Source of the DNA: Bacteroidales bacterium
GTDB taxonomy: Bacteria; Bacteroidota; Bacteroidia; Bacteroidales; UBA1556
Assembly (NCBI GenBank): GCA_023146135.1
Contig: JAGLCR010000007.1
Location: 1-64,000 of the forward strand
Length of the DNA: 64,000 bases
Direction of reading: 5' to 3'
Shown piece after piece: positions 60,145-64,000 of the stretch (positions are counted from its first letter, which is position 1; the number at the start of each line of letters is the position of its first letter). Both the position numbers and the translations under genes were made by a program. Under the pieces are notes generated by a model, which was not told the DNA's origin, did not search any database, and worked only from the letters and a program-made list of their open reading frames with translations.

Positions 60145-62523
60145 TTAAAAATGCACTCGGTACATAAACATCGGAAAGAATCCTTGTTGATAATCGATTT
60201 TCATTTTCTGATTTACCGGATCCCAAACTTGTTGATATACATTTTTATGATTTGTCATATTTTGTATTTCAATAACATATTCGTGGTCGGTTTTCCCTAA
60301 ACTCATACGAAAACCTATTTTCAAGTCAATTCGGAAGTAATCTTTATGACGCTCCGAATAGGATTGATCATATAAATACTCAGGACTATTATTGGCAATG
60401 GTTTTTTGCTCATCCCATGGCGTATACGGTTTTCCTCCAGCATAAACTCCTCTAAGGTCAATATTAATTCTCATGCCATTGGGCAAAGGAATTTCGTATC
60501 CTCCCAAAGCATTAAACACATAGTTATTGTCGAAAGCTGTTGAGTGCTCTTTTTCGTTATAGCCCTTATAGAGTGACTTAAAAATGGAGGCAGTTCCTAA
60601 AATATAAAAACGCTTGGAAAGAAATTTTTCCAATGTAAGTTCTATTCCATAATTATCGCCAGTTCCCTGGTTTATTAAACTATCGTTTAATCTTAAATTG
60701 AAATCTGCTCCCACATTAAGTACCGAATAATTGGGCATTGATTGACTCACTGGCACATTAGTTAAATGCTGATAGTAGGCCTCTGCTTTAATTCTAAAGT
60801 TGCGCCCTATTTGATTGTTGTAGCCAAGCACAAACTGATTGCTCTTGGTAAAGCCCATGTCTAAATTCGATTTATTACTTTGGCCATTTGGCAATTCGGT
60901 TTCCACAAAGTAAAGAATTTTGGGTTGGGTTTGTGATAATAGCCCATAGCCAAAACTTATTGATTGTTTTGGAGTAAATTTCCATTCTAAACCTGCTCTA
61001 GGTTCAATTGCCTGACTGTTATTTAGGTCAAAAAACTGATAGTGTAGGCCCACATTAAAATTTAAGTTATCTGAGAATTTATGTTTCCATTGGGCATAGG
61101 CTTGATACAAATTCAAATCGCCATGGGCATCACTATACCTAAAATAGTCGTTGCTTGCCGAGCGATATACACTATCGACATAGCTTACTTGAAAATGATC
61201 TACAATGACCCCTGCAGTCATCATATCCTTGGCACTAAACTTATGAGTTAGGTGCGTCGACGCGCTATACTTCACCTCTGAATTATTCGACCTATAGAAT
61301 TGATATTTTGTAACATTATCTGTCATTAGCGAATCTAAAGCTGTGGTAGCCCGTGTGCCAGACACCGAAAGGTTGGTCTTTAGGCGAGTATTTTTGGTTA
61401 GGTAATACACATTATAAAAACCCAGAACCCCTGTTTCAGATCCGAAATCGGTATCGGTACCAGTTACTCCATAGGAGGCTTCATCATCTTCTTTTTTACT
61501 GTCCCATAATTGAATAGAGCTCTTACCCCCAATACCATAAAGAACAAATCGGCCCGCTTTTTTTGTTGGTAAATTTATCTTAAAAGTAAGGTCTTGGTAT
61601 TGCGGAACAGAGCTCCCAGTACCAAAATCAATTCCTATGGCTTCCATTACAGCCATGGTAGAATATCGATAATTTACTAAAAACGACCCATTGCTCTTTT
61701 TTGAGAAAGGACCTTCGGCACCCAATTCAAATCCATTAAATCCCACTTGACCTACAAACTCATACTCTTGATTATTTCCATTTCGCATTTGCAAATCAAA
61801 AACCCCCGAAAGAGCATTTCCATATTCGGCAGGAAAAGCACCCGTAAAGAAATCAGAGTTAGATAATAGATTATTGTTTAACATACTTACAGGCCCTCCT
61901 GTGGTTCCTGTAGCTGCAAAATGGTTTGGATTAGGAATATCTATTCCCTCCATACGCCAAAGCAATCCCATGGGAGAATTACCGCGAATAACAATATCAT
62001 TTCTTGAATCACCAGCACCCATTACTCCGGCATAGTTTTGTGCCATACGCGAGGGGTCACCCAGGGAACCCGCATACCGTTGCGTTTCTTCCACACTAAA
62101 TGTTCGCGCACTTACGGTGGCAATTTCATTTATTGGACGTTCCTTATTTACCTGAGCCACAATATCTACAGTGGCTGTTGTAATTACGTTTTCTTCAAGA
62201 CTGATATTTAATACCAATTGCTTTCCACCATACAAATCCAGATTATTAAGGTAGCGATCAGCATATCCCATATAACTTACCTTTAGCGTAATACGGCCTA
62301 GAGGAATATCTTTTAATATAAAGTCTCCTTGCGCATCGGATATGGCTCCTTTTATGGGCTTACTTCCCACAATAATAACAGCTGCACCTGTCAATGGTGA
62401 TTTGGTAACATCATCAACTATGGTTCCGCGTATGGTTTGAAAAACAACTTGCTCTTTATTATTCTGTGCCATTAATAAGAAGGGCAGAAACAAGAAAAAT
62501 GATAAATGAATGATCTTTTTCAT
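60145..62523 (-). CDS. TonB-dependent outer membrane receptor with carboxypeptidase-regulatory-like domain (paralogue 2)
   Basis: A 792-aa receptor from the ATG at 62523; the ORF track's upstream start (62706) overlaps the glutamine synthetase gene and adds 61 non-family residues. Signal peptide (MKKIIHLSFFLFLPFLLMAQ), CarboxypepD_reg-like domain (about 25-115), plug with VIRGNSPMGLLWRMEGIDI (about 180-200), beta-barrel ending FPMFMYRVHF. It shares long motifs with the 36-38 kb receptor: RGNSPxGxLWRMEG, IPNPNHF and AFPAEYGNA. No SusD partner is next to it; substrate unknown. Confidence 0.9.
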   Translation of the reverse strand: MKKIIHLSFFLFLPFLLMAQNNKEQVVFQTIRGTIVDDVTKSPLTGAAVIIVGSKPIKGAISDAQGDFILKDIPLGRITLKVSYMGYADRYLNNLDLYGGKQLVLNISLEENVITTATVDIVAQVNKERPINEIATVSARTFSVEETQRYAGSLGDPSRMAQNYAGVMGAGDSRNDIVIRGNSPMGLLWRMEGIDIPNPNHFAATGTTGGPVSMLNNNLLSNSDFFTGAFPAEYGNALSGVFDLQMRNGNNQEYEFVGQVGFNGFELGAEGPFSKKSNGSFLVNYRYSTMAVMEAIGIDFGTGSSVPQYQDLTFKINLPTKKAGRFVLYGIGGKSSIQLWDSKKEDDEASYGVTGTDTDFGSETGVLGFYNVYYLTKNTRLKTNLSVSGTRATTALDSLMTDNVTKYQFYRSNNSEVKYSASTHLTHKFSAKDMMTAGVIVDHFQVSYVDSVYRSASNDYFRYSDAHGDLNLYQAYAQWKHKFSDNLNFNVGLHYQFFDLNNSQAIEPRAGLEWKFTPKQSISFGYGLLSQTQPKILYFVETELPNGQSNKSNLDMGFTKSNQFVLGYNNQIGRNFRIKAEAYYQHLTNVPVSQSMPNYSVLNVGADFNLRLNDSLINQGTGDNYGIELTLEKFLSKRFYILGTASIFKSLYKGYNEKEHSTAFDNNYVFNALGGYEIPLPNGMRINIDLRGVYAGGKPYTPWDEQKTIANNSPEYLYDQSYSERHKDYFRIDLKIGFRMSLGKTDHEYVIEIQNMTNHKNVYQQVWDPVNQKMKIDYQQGFFPMFMYRVHF

Positions 62524-62650
62524 AGAATAATCATTAATACTATTTATTATGATTTTGCAAAAAGCAAATCTACAATAAAAAACATAAGGAGTACTTTGAT
62601 AAAAAATACTCCTTATAACATTGAACTTGTGTATAGTGACAACTAATTTA

Positions 62651-64000
62651 TTATGAAATAAATAAGATTTCACGATATTTAGGAAAAGTCCACATTTCGT
62701 CGTCAATTATCATTTCTAGCTTGTCAATATGTCTGCGTATACTTTCAAGGAAAGGTTTTACATCCTTGGAATAGGCATGTGTTTTTTCTAGCTCGCTTTC
62801 AATCTTGTTTGCGATTTTACGCTCAGTAATCATGGCATCAACCTTTTCCCTAATATTCGAAATATGACCAGAGATTATTTTAAGGGTTTTCAATTGTAAT
62901 CCTGCTTGACGGTCAAAATCTTTGTCGTCCAATAAATCACGCATTCCACGAACGTTTTCAATCAATATATTCTGATATTTTATCGCTGTTGGAATAATAT
63001 GGTTAATTGCCATGTCGCCCAAAACCCTGGACTCAATCTGGATTTTTTTATTGTAGGTTTCCATTCGAATTTCATAACGAGCCTCCAATTCACGTTTTGA
63101 TAGTACTTTAAGGTCTTCAAATAGTTTAACTGTTTCCTTTGATATAAAGGCGGCATGAGCAGTAGGTACATCTGAAATATTGGATAGGCCTCTTTTTTCG
63201 GCTTCTTTAACCCACTCGTCAGAGTATCCATTTCCGTCATAGATAATCTTCTTAGTTTCAATAATATACTTTTTTAAAACCTGAAATATTGCCTCATCTT
63301 TCTTAAGACCTTTTTCTATTAGCTCTTGTACATCGCTATAAAATGTATTTAATTGATTGGCCATTGCCGAATTCAATGCAATCATAGGTGAAGCACAGTT
63401 TTGAGATGAACCCACTGCACGAAACTCAAAACGATTTCCAGTAAAAGCAAAGGGTGAAGTTCGATTTCGGTCTGTATTATCCAATAAAATTTCAGGAATA
63501 CGACCAATATCCATTTTTAATTCTGTTTTTTTATCCGGCGACATTTTTTTCTCAGTAACCGATTCCTCAATTATTTTCAACATCTCATTTAATCGAGAAC
63601 CAAGAAATACTGAAATTATAGCAGGAGGTGCCTCATTTGCACCTAAACGATGTTCATTTCCAGCCGACATAATACTTGCGCGTAGCAAGCTTGAATGATC
63701 GTGAACCGCCTTCATACTATTAATTACAAAAGCAAGAAATCGTAAATTAGATTTCGGGTTTTTGCCAGGCGAAAGTAGGTTTACCCCAGTATCGGTGGCT
63801 AAAGACCAGTTATTATGTTTTCCTGAACCATTTACTTTTGCAAATGGCTTTTCGTGGAATAGAATTCGAAATTTATGCTTTTGAGCTACACGCTCCATCA
63901 CAGCCATCACAAGCTGATTGTGATCAATGGCCAGGTTTACTTCTTCGAAAACAGGGGCGCACTCAAACTGATTTGGTGCAACCTCATTATGACGTGTTTT
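62651..64000 (-). CDS. glnN: glutamine synthetase type III (GSIII), 3' part; 5' end outside the window
   Basis: The minus-strand frame is open from the window edge to the stop at 62651; about 449 C-terminal residues are present of a protein usually about 720-730 aa. The ORF track's Met at 63910 is a GTG inside the gene: the 30 codons before it (KTRHNEVAPNQFECAP) are clearly GSIII. Catalytic blocks seen: HNEVAPNQFE, NGSGKHNNWSLATDTGVNLL (about 75 residues in), LGANEAPPAIISVFLG and NRTSPFAFTGNRFEFRAVGSS. The C-terminal ~200 residues are the helical extension typical of GSIII. It assimilates ammonia to glutamine, in keeping with Bacteroidota metabolism. Confidence 0.95.
   Translation of the reverse strand, partial: KTRHNEVAPNQFECAPVFEEVNLAIDHNQLVMAVMERVAQKHKFRILFHEKPFAKVNGSGKHNNWSLATDTGVNLLSPGKNPKSNLRFLAFVINSMKAVHDHSSLLRASIMSAGNEHRLGANEAPPAIISVFLGSRLNEMLKIIEESVTEKKMSPDKKTELKMDIGRIPEILLDNTDRNRTSPFAFTGNRFEFRAVGSSQNCASPMIALNSAMANQLNTFYSDVQELIEKGLKKDEAIFQVLKKYIIETKKIIYDGNGYSDEWVKEAEKRGLSNISDVPTAHAAFISKETVKLFEDLKVLSKRELEARYEIRMETYNKKIQIESRVLGDMAINHIIPTAIKYQNILIENVRGMRDLLDDKDFDRQAGLQLKTLKIISGHISNIREKVDAMITERKIANKIESELEKTHAYSKDVKPFLESIRRHIDKLEMIIDDEMWTFPKYREILFIS

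Noticed and set aside
62524-62706. N-terminal extension of the second TonB receptor
   Set aside because: It overlaps the glutamine synthetase 3' end, and a clear signal peptide begins at the internal ATG.
63908-63910. Met (GTG) at 63910 as the start of glutamine synthetase
   Set aside because: The 30 codons upstream are conserved GSIII sequence, so the gene runs off the window.

Overview
The window looks like a piece of a Bacteroidota chromosome, probably Bacteroidales, Marinilabiliales or a related anaerobic or marine lineage. The DNA is AT-rich and gene starts lack Shine-Dalgarno sequences. Many genes are preceded by the phylum-specific -7 box TAnnTTTG. The gene content fits too: T9SS and gliding genes (porZ, gldH, a T9SS-tailed C10 protease), type III glutamine synthetase, bacterial GGGPS, long-form IspG and RicT/PSP1. 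Most of the window is core genome. Accessory DNA consists of repeat-bearing intergenic regions and one small two-gene insert of unknown function.

Layout. 0-3.1 kb: a short DnaE-type polymerase behind a duplicated dyad. 3.3-6 kb: an outer-membrane barrel, a NifX-like protein, a REP-like repeat cluster and an iron-type alcohol dehydrogenase. 6-15 kb (minus): secreted C10 protease, beta-class DNA methyltransferase, S9 peptidase, GGGPS, phosphopantetheinyl transferase and an acyl-adenylating ligase. 15-19 kb: C69 dipeptidase, a family of palindromic repeats, a lipoprotein, a short YESQA-repeat protein and RecO. 19-22.4 kb (minus): PorZ and the L21-L27 ribosomal operon. 22.5-26.5 kb (plus): aminotransferase plus omega-amidase overlap pair, then IspG. 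26.5-30.7 kb (minus): RicT, GldH, PBP1A. 30.9-34.1 kb (plus): anti-sigma-like protein, two Spy/CpxP-like proteins, a YfcC transporter. 34-38.4 kb: Ig-like lipoprotein and a TonB receptor. 38.4-40.5 kb (minus): RfbB and GalE. 40.5-44 kb: Nif3-like, zinc-ribbon coiled coil, TPR protein; then Pcm (minus). 44.8-48.2 kb: oxidoreductase, lipoprotein and initiating sugar transferase. 48.2-55 kb (minus): a GDPD-like lipoprotein and the SUF operon sufB-C-D-S-E-T. 55-60 kb: a 0.6-kb repeat-rich spacer, an unknown protein, a PD-(D/E)XK-like protein, MerR, an EEP-family protein, patatin, DUF3109 and tRNA-Ala. 60-64 kb (minus): a second TonB receptor paralogous to the first, and the 3' part of glutamine synthetase III.

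How the genes work together. RicT-GldH-PBP1A and PorZ join signalling, gliding/T9SS secretion and wall synthesis. The C10 protease is a probable T9SS client. The aminotransferase and omega-amidase are translationally overlapped and probably catalyse consecutive steps. SufBCDSE-SufT makes Fe-S clusters that IspG and others use. The oxidoreductase, sugar transferase, RfbB and GalE serve surface polysaccharide synthesis.

I found no CRISPR array, prophage, complete IS or rRNA. The best candidates for something undescribed are the MerR-linked PD-(D/E)XK-like gene pair at 55.5-57.2 kb beside a long inverted repeat, the 16.8-18.1 kb palindromic repeat family, and the orphan anti-sigma/Spy-like module. 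All function calls come from reading the sequence without database searches.
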